Source: Bacillus horti (GTDB lineage: Bacteria; Bacillota; Bacilli; Caldalkalibacillales; JCM-10596). From it: a DNA stretch of 64,000 nucleotides. The stretch covers positions 62,001 through 126,000 of the forward strand of contig NZ_JAUSTY010000005.1 of NCBI RefSeq assembly GCF_030813115.1, written 5' to 3'. Position 1 is the stretch's first letter, and each line of letters starts with the position of its first letter. The notes beneath the pieces are model-generated. The model saw nothing but the letters and a program-made list of their open reading frames with translations, made no database searches and was not told where the DNA came from. The position numbers and the translations under genes were made by a program. Below are positions 25,018-33,939 of the stretch, in pieces.

Positions 25018-25053
25018 GACCTCTAGCTAGATTAACTGGTTAGGGGTCTTGTT
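25018..25053 (+). terminator. probable terminator of the YtrA-type operon
   Basis: GACCTCTAGCT (25018-25028) pairs with GGTTAGGGGTC (25038-25048), 11 bp with G-U pairs; only TTGTT follows. Confidence 0.55.
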
Positions 25054-25185
25054 ATAGCCACTTACAAAACCACCGAATGCTTCGTAAGATAACTTTGAAA
25101 TAACGATCTCTATGCATAGATTCGTCACGATCATGTAACACTAATTGCAAGATTATCAAGACGATTTAGGCTTGGAGTGCTGCGC

Positions 25186-26679
25186 ATGGACTTTCTACAA
25201 CGAATTTATCACTCATTTAATAAAAAAAAGATCCCCTTACATAACACAGATCATGAGATGAAGAATCAGAAAGAAAAAAGGCCCTCCTTAGCTCATACGT
25301 TAGAAGAATTTGAGGATGCTGTCGATATTCTCCATCGCTCATTTCCAGAGATTCAAGTAGAGATTATCTACTTTGGTCATCTTATTGGAAATGAGGAATT
25401 TGAGAGAGATGTACACACGCCTCTTTTAAACATCAAGCAATCTGAAATAGAGCGGCTTTTCAAGCAATCCCAATTTACAAAGGCCCATACTCATAGTGAG
25501 GTGATAGATGGGATTCTAAAGGGGCAGGTTGCTATTTTTCATGGTAAGCAGGTTCATCTTATTGACGTTTATGGTCCAGTAGCTCGTGCTGTGACACAAT
25601 CAGAGCAGGAAACTGTAATAACGGGTCCTCATGATGCCTTTGTGGAGTCTTCAGGACCTAATCTTTCTTTAATTAGAAGAAGGCTAAAGACTTCACATCT
25701 TAAGGTGATTAAGCTATCTGTCGGGGAGTTATCAAAAACAGATGTATTTCTCCTATATATTAAGGATATTGCAGATATGGAGATGCTTCAGGAGCTAAAG
25801 GACCGTATTGAGGATATAGAAGTAGACGCTATGATTGAGAACACGGTGCTTGTACAACTCATTGATGAATTTCCTAATTCAATTTTCCCACAATTTCTAA
25901 CAACGGAGCGCCCTGATGTAGCAGTTGCCAAACTTGCAGACGGAGGGATTGTTTGCATTGTGGACAATAGCCCAACCGTTGTTTGTGCGCCGACGTCCTT
26001 CTTTGATTTTTTCTCATCTCCCGATGACGACTATCAGCGTTGGCCGTTAGCAACAGCTACAAGATTGATGAGGTTCTTAGCTTTTTTTATTACTGTAGGC
26101 TTCACCGCGTTATATGTATCCATTACTACTTTTCATTACGAAATGGTTCCTGAAGCGTTACTTCTAAATCTTACTGAGTCTAGAGCAAGGGTTCCATTTC
26201 CTCCGATATATGAGGCTCTTATCATGGAGGTGGTGATGGAGCTGTTGCGTGAGGCCGGAGCTAGGCTTCCAAGTAAAATCGGTCAGACAATCGGGATCGT
26301 AGGAGGGATCGTTATTGGGCAGGCAGCTGTTCAAGCCGGATTAACTAGTAATATTCTTATTATTGCTGTTGCTATATCTGCTATTGCTTCCTTCTCTATT
26401 CCTAGCTACATGATGAGTGGTGCCATTAGGCTTATCCGCTTTGGTCTTATTATTCTGGCGGGTGTTTTAGGAAATTTTGGATTATTGTTTGGTTTGACCC
26501 TGATCACGCTCCATTTATGCAGTTTAACAAGTTTAGGAACCTCCTATCTGATCCCACTTGCTCCTTTTTTCCTAGAGGACTGGAAAAATACATTTATCCG
26601 GGGAGCCTACTGGTCTCTAAGGAGAAGACCTGAACAAACAAAAACGGTCAATAAGGACAAAAATAAAATGAAGAGATAG
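25186..26679 (+). CDS. spore germination protein, GerA-type receptor A subunit
   Basis: A subunit (497 residues) of a Ger nutrient receptor in the spore inner membrane. It has a large N-terminal soluble domain (about 1-280) with DVFLLYIKDIADMEMLQELKDRI and the conserved block LVQLIDEFPNSIFPQFLTTERPD, and a C-terminal membrane domain with EVVMELLREAGARLPSKIGQTIGIVGGIVIGQAAVQAG, a family hallmark. I start at ATG 25186 (GGAG at 8-base spacing) rather than GTG 25177. Upstream TGCATA (25113) and AACACTA (25137) loosely resemble a SigG promoter. First gene of a three-gene ger operon; the germinant cannot be deduced. Confidence 0.93.
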   Translation: MDFLQRIYHSFNKKKIPLHNTDHEMKNQKEKRPSLAHTLEEFEDAVDILHRSFPEIQVEIIYFGHLIGNEEFERDVHTPLLNIKQSEIERLFKQSQFTKAHTHSEVIDGILKGQVAIFHGKQVHLIDVYGPVARAVTQSEQETVITGPHDAFVESSGPNLSLIRRRLKTSHLKVIKLSVGELSKTDVFLLYIKDIADMEMLQELKDRIEDIEVDAMIENTVLVQLIDEFPNSIFPQFLTTERPDVAVAKLADGGIVCIVDNSPTVVCAPTSFFDFFSSPDDDYQRWPLATATRLMRFLAFFITVGFTALYVSITTFHYEMVPEALLLNLTESRARVPFPPIYEALIMEVVMELLREAGARLPSKIGQTIGIVGGIVIGQAAVQAGLTSNILIIAVAISAIASFSIPSYMMSGAIRLIRFGLIILAGVLGNFGLLFGLTLITLHLCSLTSLGTSYLIPLAPFFLEDWKNTFIRGAYWSLRRRPEQTKTVNKDKNKMKR

Positions 26680-26690
26680 GTCGTGTTCTG

Positions 26691-27800
26691 ATGGCGAAGG
26701 AAAAGCTTAATTACATCCATATTATCGTTACAGTTTATGTCCTTCAGCTCGGCGTTGATATGTTTAGAATGTCTAATATGCTTGCCGAGGATTTTGGAAC
26801 GAATGGCTGGATTGCTATTCTTATTGTCTCTATTTTTGTGGTCGGTATAATTTATACTATTGGCTTGGTTTACAGGCTAGGAGAAGGAAAATCCATATTT
26901 GAAATCCTAGAAAATCATCTGCCCAAATTCATGCTGTATCCTTTTTATCTAGGGGTTGCTGTTCTGTGGACGTTGATAGGTACATTTATTGGGAAACATT
27001 ACATTTTTGTATTGCAAATGCTTTCCTTTCCAACAACCTCTCAATCCATTTTTAACGGAATGCTTATTTTTTTAGCGATTATTCTTTTCTCCATGGGTAT
27101 TTACAACATGGTTAAGGCGGCAACTATTTTCTTTTTCTTCACAGTTTGGACCATTTTTGTGGTCGCATTTTACTTACCTGAATTTGAATTCATTCGTTTA
27201 ACTACACATTTCTTTTCTGGTGGAGACGGTTATATTAAGGGATTTTATCGTGTTTTTGTTACCTTTTTCGGTTTTGAATTAGTACTGCTTTTATTTCCTT
27301 ATATGCAGAAAAATACTCCTGTCTTTAAAGCTACATTAATTGGCCATCTATTGCTTACTTCTGCTTATGTCATTGCCTCTATTGTTTGCTTTGGCGTCTT
27401 TAGCCTTTATCAATTAAAGTATTTGCTAGTACCAGGCTTGGAGCTCCTTAGTTATATTGAGCTTCCGTTTGTAGAAAGGGTAGAAAGCTTGATTTTCAAT
27501 CTCTTTATTGGTGAGGTTATCGTTTCAATAGGCTTTTATTTCTGGGGAGCACAGGAGATGCTTATTCGCTTATTTAGAAAGCATAGCAAAGCAAAAAAAG
27601 CAAAAAAGCTCACACTTGCTCTAATAGCAGGTATTTTTGTGTACTCTATGCAATTTGATACTCTCATTCAGGTTCATGAAATGCTACATAAATTAAGCTT
27701 ATTCCATACGGCTGTTATTTTTGGACTACCAATTGTTCTCCTTTCATTATTATTTTGGGAAAAGAGAAAGGAGAAAAAGAGCAATGCAAAATCCATATAA
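26691..27800 (+). CDS. spore germination protein, GerB-type permease subunit
   Basis: A 369-residue integral membrane protein with about ten helices of the amino acid-polyamine-organocation fold, as in GerAB. It begins KLNYIHIIVTVYVLQLGVDMF, a typical GerAB start. This subunit is believed to form the germinant-binding and ion-channel part of the receptor in the spore inner membrane. It lies 11 bases after the A subunit, with only a weak ribosome site (AGG), and overlaps the C subunit by 17 bases, so co-translation is likely. Confidence 0.92.
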   Translation: MAKEKLNYIHIIVTVYVLQLGVDMFRMSNMLAEDFGTNGWIAILIVSIFVVGIIYTIGLVYRLGEGKSIFEILENHLPKFMLYPFYLGVAVLWTLIGTFIGKHYIFVLQMLSFPTTSQSIFNGMLIFLAIILFSMGIYNMVKAATIFFFFTVWTIFVVAFYLPEFEFIRLTTHFFSGGDGYIKGFYRVFVTFFGFELVLLLFPYMQKNTPVFKATLIGHLLLTSAYVIASIVCFGVFSLYQLKYLLVPGLELLSYIELPFVERVESLIFNLFIGEVIVSIGFYFWGAQEMLIRLFRKHSKAKKAKKLTLALIAGIFVYSMQFDTLIQVHEMLHKLSLFHTAVIFGLPIVLLSLLFWEKRKEKKSNAKSI

Positions 27801-28941
27801 AAACAGAATTCTGTTGTTGACCTTAGTTGTTATTTTACTGTTATCGGGATGCGCAGATGTACGAATTCTGGAGGAGCTTGGTTTTATTCATTCGGCTGGC
27901 TACGAATATGCAGAAGGTAAGGGGGAAAATGACAGAAACAATCTATTGGTCACATTTAAAGTATTAAAGGCTGAGGAAACAGGTGGGAAAGGAAATGAAA
28001 CTCTTACAACTGTAGCGAATAGTGGAAAGGAGGCTAGAACAAGGCTTGATCGTCAAACGAATAATCAGCTTGTGTCAGGACAATTCCGATCAGCTTTATT
28101 TGCTGATGAATACGCTCGTAAAGGGGTGTGGGATATTGTAGATACCCTTGTACGTGACCCAACCATAGGAAAAAGAAGCCGAATTGTTGTTATTGAAGGA
28201 TCGCCTCATGAGATCCTTCAAGCAGAATTTAGCCAGCATCCAGATGTGGGTCATTATATTGATCAAATGCTGGATAAGGAAGAGAAAGCAAATAAAATTC
28301 CAAATTGTAATCTATATATATTTTCTCGGGACTTGTTTGATTTAGGGATTGATCCAGTTGTTCCTCTTTTAAAAATAGGAAAGAAGAGTCTTATTATAAA
28401 CGGGATTGGAATATTCAGAGATGATCGGTATGTTTCGAAAATTAATCCTATTGATGTCCCATACTTTTATTTTATGAAGAAAAATTTCAAGGGGGGAGAT
28501 TTAAACCTGACAATCCAGCATGATGGAGCAGAGGAACAAGAAATCATTTTATTGTCAAATCTGATTAGTAAACGGAAGATTAAAGTGCAAAGAGGGCAAG
28601 GAGATCAGATAAAAGTTAATATCGAACTAAATGTAATGGGCTCCTTGCTAGAATACATTGGAAAGCTAGACATTACTGTAGATGGGAATGTACACATATT
28701 AGAAGAAGCGGTGGCTAGGGAGGTCGAAAAGTCTGCGCAAAAGGTAGTAGAGCTCCTACAGAGCAATGGAGCAGACTCTCTTGGCATAGGTATGTACGTA
28801 AGAAACAGTATGACGGCTAAGGAGTGGAAGGAATTAGATTATAAGAAGCAGTATCCAACTATTGACGTATCTGTTCAGGCAAAAGTCGTTATTAAGAATA
28901 TTGGAATCAGTAAATCTGGTACAAGAGTTGGTGTGCAGTAG
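27784..28941 (+). CDS. spore germination lipoprotein, GerC-type subunit
   Basis: A 385-residue lipoprotein. A lipobox LLSGC at residues 19-23 gives Cys23 as the lipidated residue, followed by ADVRILEELGFIHSAGYEYAEG, the usual GerAC N-terminus. ATG 27784 is preceded by AAAGGAG and leads straight into the signal peptide; an in-frame extension to 27721 would bury the signal, so I reject it. The three-domain GerAC fold spans the rest, including the C-terminal KVVELLQSNGADSLGIG. It completes the A-B-C receptor; all three subunits are normally needed. Confidence 0.93.
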   Translation: MQNPYKNRILLLTLVVILLLSGCADVRILEELGFIHSAGYEYAEGKGENDRNNLLVTFKVLKAEETGGKGNETLTTVANSGKEARTRLDRQTNNQLVSGQFRSALFADEYARKGVWDIVDTLVRDPTIGKRSRIVVIEGSPHEILQAEFSQHPDVGHYIDQMLDKEEKANKIPNCNLYIFSRDLFDLGIDPVVPLLKIGKKSLIINGIGIFRDDRYVSKINPIDVPYFYFMKKNFKGGDLNLTIQHDGAEEQEIILLSNLISKRKIKVQRGQGDQIKVNIELNVMGSLLEYIGKLDITVDGNVHILEEAVAREVEKSAQKVVELLQSNGADSLGIGMYVRNSMTAKEWKELDYKKQYPTIDVSVQAKVVIKNIGISKSGTRVGVQ

Positions 28942-29037
28942 CAGTTCAATTATTTTTTTCATTGACAGCTATTTGAAAGTATTGTAACGTGAATTGTGTA
29001 TGAAGTAGGTAGGAATTGGTTTTATAAACAAATCTTC

Positions 29038-29063
29038 GGCGCTTCCTAATTGGAGCGTCTTTC
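29038..29063 (+). terminator. probable terminator of the ger operon
   Basis: GGCGCTTC pairs with GGAGCGTC (8 bp with G-U pairs) around a short loop, followed by TTTC. The tail is short. Confidence 0.5.
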
Positions 29064-29158
29064 ACAATTTATAGCAAGATTGTGGATTATACATATATAA
29101 ATTTCAGGTAAGGTTCAAGGACAATTTGTACTGGCTGTAAGCGTCAGGAGGCAAAGCA

Positions 29159-29422
29159 ATGAGCAAGATCCCGTACCATAAAATGTTAGTTGAATTGGAT
29201 GGTCAGGAAGCGGAAATTATTATTCGTGCCCTCCAGCTCTATATCTCAAAGGAGTCTTCTATCAACCGCTCATTTAAGGTCACATTTTATAACAATCTTA
29301 TTTTACGGATTAGAAAAAAGAAGACGGAATTTCATAGCGAATGGAAAAAATACATCTTAAATGGGGTTGAATATGAAGCGGATACTGAAGCAAATAACGA
29401 CATGCTTCCTCTCCCCTTTTAA
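29159..29422 (+). CDS. hypothetical protein, 87 aa
   Basis: An 87-residue soluble, basic protein beginning MSKIPYHKMLVELDGQEAEI. CAGGAGG lies 8 bases before the ATG. I do not recognise a family. It stands 145 bases before a bmrC-like gene with a strong terminator between, so it has its own transcript or acts as a leader gene. In B. subtilis a short gene (bmrB) before bmrCD controls that operon by attenuation; whether this ORF has such a role is unknown. Confidence 0.6.
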   Translation: MSKIPYHKMLVELDGQEAEIIIRALQLYISKESSINRSFKVTFYNNLILRIRKKKTEFHSEWKKYILNGVEYEADTEANNDMLPLPF

Positions 29423-29487
29423 TAGTGAATTTCATCTTTACTTTTCGCACTTAAAAAGGATATAATTTTTGTATTCATACCATAAGT

Positions 29488-29520
29488 AGCCATGGATAGA
29501 CGACTATCCGTGGCTTTATT
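29488..29520 (+). terminator. strong Rho-independent terminator before bmrC
   Basis: AGCCATGGATAG (29488-29499) pairs along all 12 bases with CTATCCGTGGCT (one U-G), loop ACGA, then TTATT. It lies 47 bases before the bmrC-like start and could be an ordinary terminator or an attenuator. Confidence 0.75.
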
Positions 29521-29566
29521 CATGCAAGAAAAAGGTAAACAGCCGGTTGGAACAGGGGGATAGGCT

Positions 29567-31324
29567 ATGAATGTATTTAAGGACTTATTTTGGTTTTTTA
29601 AGCAGGAAAAAAAATATTATTTAACAGGAATTGTGATGCTTTTTCTTGTTTCCCTGCTTACGTTAATTCCTCCATATGTGGTAGGAGTGATCGTGGACAG
29701 AATTTTAGAGGGTAGCTTATCGAGGTCAGTATTAATTCAGTGGTTGATTTTCCTACTAGTAGTTGGAATACTGACGTATATTCTAAGATATGTGTGGAGA
29801 ATCATGATTTTTGGACCTTCTATTCGGTTAGGAAAGCAATTACGTAATCAATTGTATGTCCATTTCAACAAAATGTCTCCTCAATTTTATCAAAAAAGAA
29901 GAGTAGGAGATTTAATGGCTCACTCCACAAACGATGTGCAAGCCGTTGAAGCTACTGCTGGTGAGGGAGTATTAACACTTGTTGATTCTTTAACCATGGG
30001 TGGAATGGTCGTTATTATGATGGCCTTAGCGATTAACTTTCCACTTACATTAATCGTCTTGCTACCAATGCCTCTTATGGCCTGGGCTACTGGGTATTAC
30101 GGTAAGCTGCTTCATGAGCGATTTTTTCATGCTCAAAGTGCCTTTTCCGACCTTAACGATAAAGTGCAGGAGAATGTATCTGGTGTAAGAGTTATTAAGG
30201 CATTTGGACAGGAAGCAGATGAGAAGGAGTCCTTTCGTAAGCAATCGGCTGATGTTGTACAAAAAAATGTAGCTGTAGCTAAGGTCGACTCATTGTTTGA
30301 TCCAACGATTTCTTTTATTGTAGGACTATCGTATATTCTGGCGATTAGCTTTGGCTCATGGTTTGTTGTACGGGAAACGATTACGCTTGGTGAACTGGTT
30401 ACATTTACGATGTATTTAGGTATGCTGATTTGGCCAATGCTAGCCTTCGGCTTTCTATTTAACATTGTGGAGAGAGGCAGGGCCTCCTATGATCGGATCA
30501 GAAGCTTGCTTAGTGTCAAGGAGGATATTACTGATAAAGAAAACGCTATCGTAACTACACCGAGTGGAAACTTGGCTTATAGCATACAATCCTATAGCTT
30601 TCCAGAATCTGATCAGGCTGTTCTTCGTGACATCCAGTTTCGTCTTGAGCAAGGAGAGACGCTAGGAATAGTAGGTAAGACTGGTTCAGGAAAAACAACG
30701 CTATTACGCTTGTTGCTCAGAGAATTTGATTGTAAGGATGGAGATATGACAATTGGTGGAACGTCCATTTATGATTTTAAGCGTTCAGCTTTGCGTTCAG
30801 CAATTGGTTATGTTCCCCAAGAACATTTTCTTTTCTCGGCTACATTAGCTGAAAATATTGCGTTTGGTAAAGCAGAGGCTACCATGGCTGAAATTAAACG
30901 GGCAGCCCAAATTGCCTGTATTGATGAAGATATTGAACGTTTTCCAGAGGGCTATAATACGGTTGTTGGAGAACGTGGAGTTACTCTGTCAGGAGGACAA
31001 AAGCAAAGAATATCTATTGCCAGGGCCATTCTCCTTAATCCTGAAATTCTGATTCTAGATGACTCCTTATCAGCTGTAGATGCTAAGACAGAGGAAACAA
31101 TCGTTAATGAATTAAGAGCAAACCGTGCAAACAAAACAACGATTATTTCTGCTCATCGCTTAAGTGCTATTGAGCATGCTGACCTGATTATTGTTTTGGA
31201 GGATGGCAGGATTGCGGAGCGAGGTACACATGAAGAGCTTCTAGAAGCAGATCAATGGTATGCGATGATGTACAGGCATCAGCAGCTTGAAAGCCTAGTT
31301 GCGCAAGGGGGAGGTACAGCATGA
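29567..31324 (+). CDS. bmrC: multidrug ABC half-transporter, BmrC (YheI)-like
   Basis: A 585-residue half-transporter, the same length as B. subtilis YheI. Six transmembrane helices (about 1-310) precede the nucleotide-binding domain with Walker A GIVGKTGSGKTT, signature LSGGQKQR and Walker B ILILDDSLSAVD. Residue 499 is Asp where the catalytic Glu normally stands, the hallmark of the degenerate site contributed by BmrC. It works as a heterodimer with the next gene product to export drugs. The ATGA overlap with that gene shows coupling. The specific name rests on length, motif and order. Confidence 0.88.
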   Translation: MNVFKDLFWFFKQEKKYYLTGIVMLFLVSLLTLIPPYVVGVIVDRILEGSLSRSVLIQWLIFLLVVGILTYILRYVWRIMIFGPSIRLGKQLRNQLYVHFNKMSPQFYQKRRVGDLMAHSTNDVQAVEATAGEGVLTLVDSLTMGGMVVIMMALAINFPLTLIVLLPMPLMAWATGYYGKLLHERFFHAQSAFSDLNDKVQENVSGVRVIKAFGQEADEKESFRKQSADVVQKNVAVAKVDSLFDPTISFIVGLSYILAISFGSWFVVRETITLGELVTFTMYLGMLIWPMLAFGFLFNIVERGRASYDRIRSLLSVKEDITDKENAIVTTPSGNLAYSIQSYSFPESDQAVLRDIQFRLEQGETLGIVGKTGSGKTTLLRLLLREFDCKDGDMTIGGTSIYDFKRSALRSAIGYVPQEHFLFSATLAENIAFGKAEATMAEIKRAAQIACIDEDIERFPEGYNTVVGERGVTLSGGQKQRISIARAILLNPEILILDDSLSAVDAKTEETIVNELRANRANKTTIISAHRLSAIEHADLIIVLEDGRIAERGTHEELLEADQWYAMMYRHQQLESLVAQGGGTA

Positions 31325-33153
31325 GTCAACCGTATACGACAGAGCGCTTAGCCAAAAAGCATATTTTCAGGCGATTAATGCGTTATGCATGGCCTCACAA
31401 AAAAAGCTTACTTATAGCCTTTATAATCCTAATGATTGCAACAGGTGCTGATATCGCCGGTCCATTTCTATTAAAGGTATTTATTGATAACCATTTAACT
31501 CCTTTTATCGAACAAGGTATTGCATGGCAATGGACAATAATTGGTGTTCTATTTGCCGTTTATGCTATGTCATTGATTGTCAATGTTGGGCTTAGCTACG
31601 TACAGGCTTTTCAGTTTCAGAAAATTGCGCTCAACATTATTCAGCAGCTTAGAATTGATGTATTTGGACAGGTACAGCATTTGGGACTAACTTTTTTTGA
31701 TCAGACACCTGGTGGGAGCTTAGTTTCTAGGATTACGAATGATACAGAAGCGATTAAGGACTTATATATAAGTGTTTTAGCTGTTTTTTTACAAAATATA
31801 TTATTCCTCATTGGAATATTTGTAGCTATGTTCTTCTTGGATGTTCAACTGGCTTTGTTCTGCTTAGTTATTTTACCGGTTATTTTTATGATTATGTGGG
31901 CGTATCGTGCTCTTTCAGCAAAGGTCTACCATATTTCAAGAGCTAAGCTTAGCCAATTAAACGCTAAATTAAGTGAATCCCTGCAGGGTATGAATATTAT
32001 TCAGGTGTTCAGCCAGGAGAAAAGGCTGCATAAGAGCTTTGATCAGATTAATGAAGAGCATAACGAAGCGAGAATGGGCACGATTAAGCTAAATGGCTTA
32101 CTACTCCGCCCAGCTGTTGATTTTGTTTATCTAATCACCCTTATGATTGTATTATGGTACTTTGGAATTCTCTCTTTGGAAGCAAATTCGGAAACAGCCT
32201 TCCAAATTGGTGTCCTGTACGCCTTTGTCAATTATCTAGGTCGTTTTTTCGAGCCTGTAAACACGATGATGCAAAGGCTAGCTCAATACCAGCAAGCAAT
32301 GGTGTCCGCTGAACGTGTATTTGGTTTATTGGATGACGACCGCTTAGCTCCTTCAAAGCAGGGTAAAGATCAACCTAAAATAACGGATGGACGAATTGTA
32401 TTTGACAATGTGACGTTTTCATATGATGGGAAAACGGATGTGTTGAAGAATATTTCATTTACCGCTGAGCCAGGCCAAACGGTTGCTCTTGTAGGGCATA
32501 CAGGAAGTGGGAAGAGCTCAATTACAAATCTACTGATGCATTTTTATTCAGTAGAACAAGGTCATATTACGATAGATGGTAAGCCACTACAAACCTATAC
32601 GAATGAAGAAATAAGAAAGAATGTTGGTTTAGTTTTACAGGATGCCTTTTTATTTGTAGGAGATATCAAGCATAATATTCGTCTTCATAATATGGAGATT
32701 ACGGATGAGCAGCTTGAAGAAGCAGCGAGGTTTGTTCAAGCAGACACGTTTATTCAGAAGCTTCCGCAGAAATATAATGAGCCTGTCGGGGAGAGAGGAG
32801 CTACATTCTCTAGTGGACAACGACAGCTTCTATCCTTTGCCAGAACAATGGCACTGCAGCCTAAAATCTTGGTGCTGGATGAGGCCACCGCTAATGTAGA
32901 TACAGAAACGGAGGAAGCGATTCAGCTAGCTCTTGATAAGATGAGAAAAGGAAGAACAACAATAGCTATCGCTCACCGTCTATCTACAATTCAGGATGCA
33001 GATTTAATTCTTGTTTTACATCAGGGAGAAATTGTGGAGAGAGGGACTCATCAAGAGCTTTTAGGACAGGAAGGGCTTTATCATAAAATGTATCTTCTCC
33101 AGCAAGGGGCACACAAGGAAGTAAAAGAAGTAGTGCAGCAGGAGATCCATTAA
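31321..33153 (+). CDS. bmrD: multidrug ABC half-transporter, BmrD (YheH)-like
   Basis: A 610-residue half-transporter with six helices (about 30-330) and a nucleotide-binding domain: Walker A ALVGHTGSGKSS, Walker B ILVLDEATANVD with the catalytic Glu at 521, but a degenerate signature FSSGQRQLL instead of LSGGQ. Together with BmrC this gives one active and one inactive ATP site, as in BmrCD and other asymmetric type IV exporters. B. subtilis BmrD is longer (about 670). The start overlaps bmrC by four bases, and a terminator follows the stop. Confidence 0.88.
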   Translation: MSQPYTTERLAKKHIFRRLMRYAWPHKKSLLIAFIILMIATGADIAGPFLLKVFIDNHLTPFIEQGIAWQWTIIGVLFAVYAMSLIVNVGLSYVQAFQFQKIALNIIQQLRIDVFGQVQHLGLTFFDQTPGGSLVSRITNDTEAIKDLYISVLAVFLQNILFLIGIFVAMFFLDVQLALFCLVILPVIFMIMWAYRALSAKVYHISRAKLSQLNAKLSESLQGMNIIQVFSQEKRLHKSFDQINEEHNEARMGTIKLNGLLLRPAVDFVYLITLMIVLWYFGILSLEANSETAFQIGVLYAFVNYLGRFFEPVNTMMQRLAQYQQAMVSAERVFGLLDDDRLAPSKQGKDQPKITDGRIVFDNVTFSYDGKTDVLKNISFTAEPGQTVALVGHTGSGKSSITNLLMHFYSVEQGHITIDGKPLQTYTNEEIRKNVGLVLQDAFLFVGDIKHNIRLHNMEITDEQLEEAARFVQADTFIQKLPQKYNEPVGERGATFSSGQRQLLSFARTMALQPKILVLDEATANVDTETEEAIQLALDKMRKGRTTIAIAHRLSTIQDADLILVLHQGEIVERGTHQELLGQEGLYHKMYLLQQGAHKEVKEVVQQEIH

Positions 33154-33189
33154 TCACTTTATTAAAAAGCTTATAGAATAAATATAGGA

Positions 33190-33221
33190 GGCACAGCAAA
33201 GAAGCTGTGTCTTATTTTTTT
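33190..33221 (+). terminator. Rho-independent terminator after bmrCD
   Basis: GGCACAGC (33190-33197) pairs with GCTGTGTC (33204-33211) and is followed by a T-rich tail. Confidence 0.82.
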
Positions 33222-33276
33222 GCATAAAACTATTTTTTATAGGCAACTATAACGTTATCCAGAAGGGAGAATGATG

Positions 33277-33561
33277 ATGACCGTACAAACACAAATCCAA
33301 CAATGTATTGCTAGTGCTCAAAGTGTTGAAGCTAGCTTGACCCAATTTTCATTGGAAACAGAAAATCAGCAGGCTAAGCAAATGTTTGAACAGCTTGCCC
33401 AACAGCAAAAAACTATTGTTTCGCAGCTTGAGGGAAGATACCAACAGGTTCTACAAGAAGAGCCACAGTTTAATCAAAGCCAAAATCAGTCGTCCAGTCA
33501 GGCACAGAATCAAATGCAAGCCAGTATGCAGAATCAAACACAGGGATCTAAAAAACAGTAG
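33277..33561 (+). CDS. DUF1657 protein with Gln/Asn-rich tail
   Basis: A 94-residue protein. Residues 1-65 are a helical DUF1657 domain (MTVQTQIQQCIASAQSVEASLTQFSLETEN pattern). Residues 68-94 form a tail of Gln, Asn and Ser that is unusual for the family. Three ATG codons follow one another (33271, 33274, 33277); AAGGGAG spacing and comparison with the second DUF1657 gene (MTVASKVKQ) favour 33277. DUF1657 genes accompany spoVA operons of Bacillales, including the mobile heat-resistance spoVA type, so a spore role is likely but undefined. Confidence 0.8.
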   Translation: MTVQTQIQQCIASAQSVEASLTQFSLETENQQAKQMFEQLAQQQKTIVSQLEGRYQQVLQEEPQFNQSQNQSSSQAQNQMQASMQNQTQGSKKQ

Positions 33562-33570
33562 TAGTTTTTT

Positions 33571-33611
33571 GTCGTGTAGCTAGAATTGGATTAGTTACAC
33601 GACTTCCCTTT
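33571..33611 (+). terminator. hairpin between the two DUF1657 genes
   Basis: GTCGTGTAGCTA pairs with TAGTTACACGAC (12 bp, one G-U) and is followed by TTCCCTTTTA. It may partially terminate transcription inside the spoVA operon or separate the first DUF1657 gene. Confidence 0.5.
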
Positions 33612-33713
33612 TATCATTGAGACAGGAGTTTAGCTAGATTAAGTTGATTCAAGCAAGTTTTAAACAAAAGAGTTTTTATGGTAGTCGCTAAATGATTAGG
33701 AAGGTGAGTTAGG

Positions 33714-33920
33714 ATGACCGTAGCTTCTAAGGTAAAACAGGCATTTGCCTCATTAAAAACAGCACAGTCACAGATTGAACAATATAGCTGGTATCATCCA
33801 GATGAGCAGGCAAAAGAACATTTTCAAACAAGCAAACATGATCTACAGTCGATTATTGAAGATATGGAACAACGGATCAAAGAAATTGAATTTGAGGAGC
33901 CGCAATTTAAGGGCTTTTAA
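33714..33920 (+). CDS. DUF1657 protein, short form
   Basis: A 68-residue protein, MTVASKVKQAFASLKTAQSQIEQYSWYHPDEQAKEHF and so on, clearly a second copy of the DUF1657 domain without the Gln/Asn tail. Two amphipathic helices are visible. GAAGGTGAG lies about 7 bases before the ATG. The gene is 19 bases upstream of a DUF421 gene and belongs to the spoVA operon. Function unknown; the family is associated with sporulation genes. Confidence 0.8.
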   Translation: MTVASKVKQAFASLKTAQSQIEQYSWYHPDEQAKEHFQTSKHDLQSIIEDMEQRIKEIEFEEPQFKGF

Positions 33921-33939
33921 GTAGGGAGGAGTAGCTTCT

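Noticed and set aside
29159-29422. Direct assignment of the 87-aa ORF as bmrB
   Set aside because: I could not recognise sequence similarity; only its position is comparable.
33190-33270. SigG promoter TGCATA-N17-CAACTATA before the spoVA operon
   Set aside because: Only the -35 half fits well, and it overlaps the bmrCD terminator; not strong enough for a feature.
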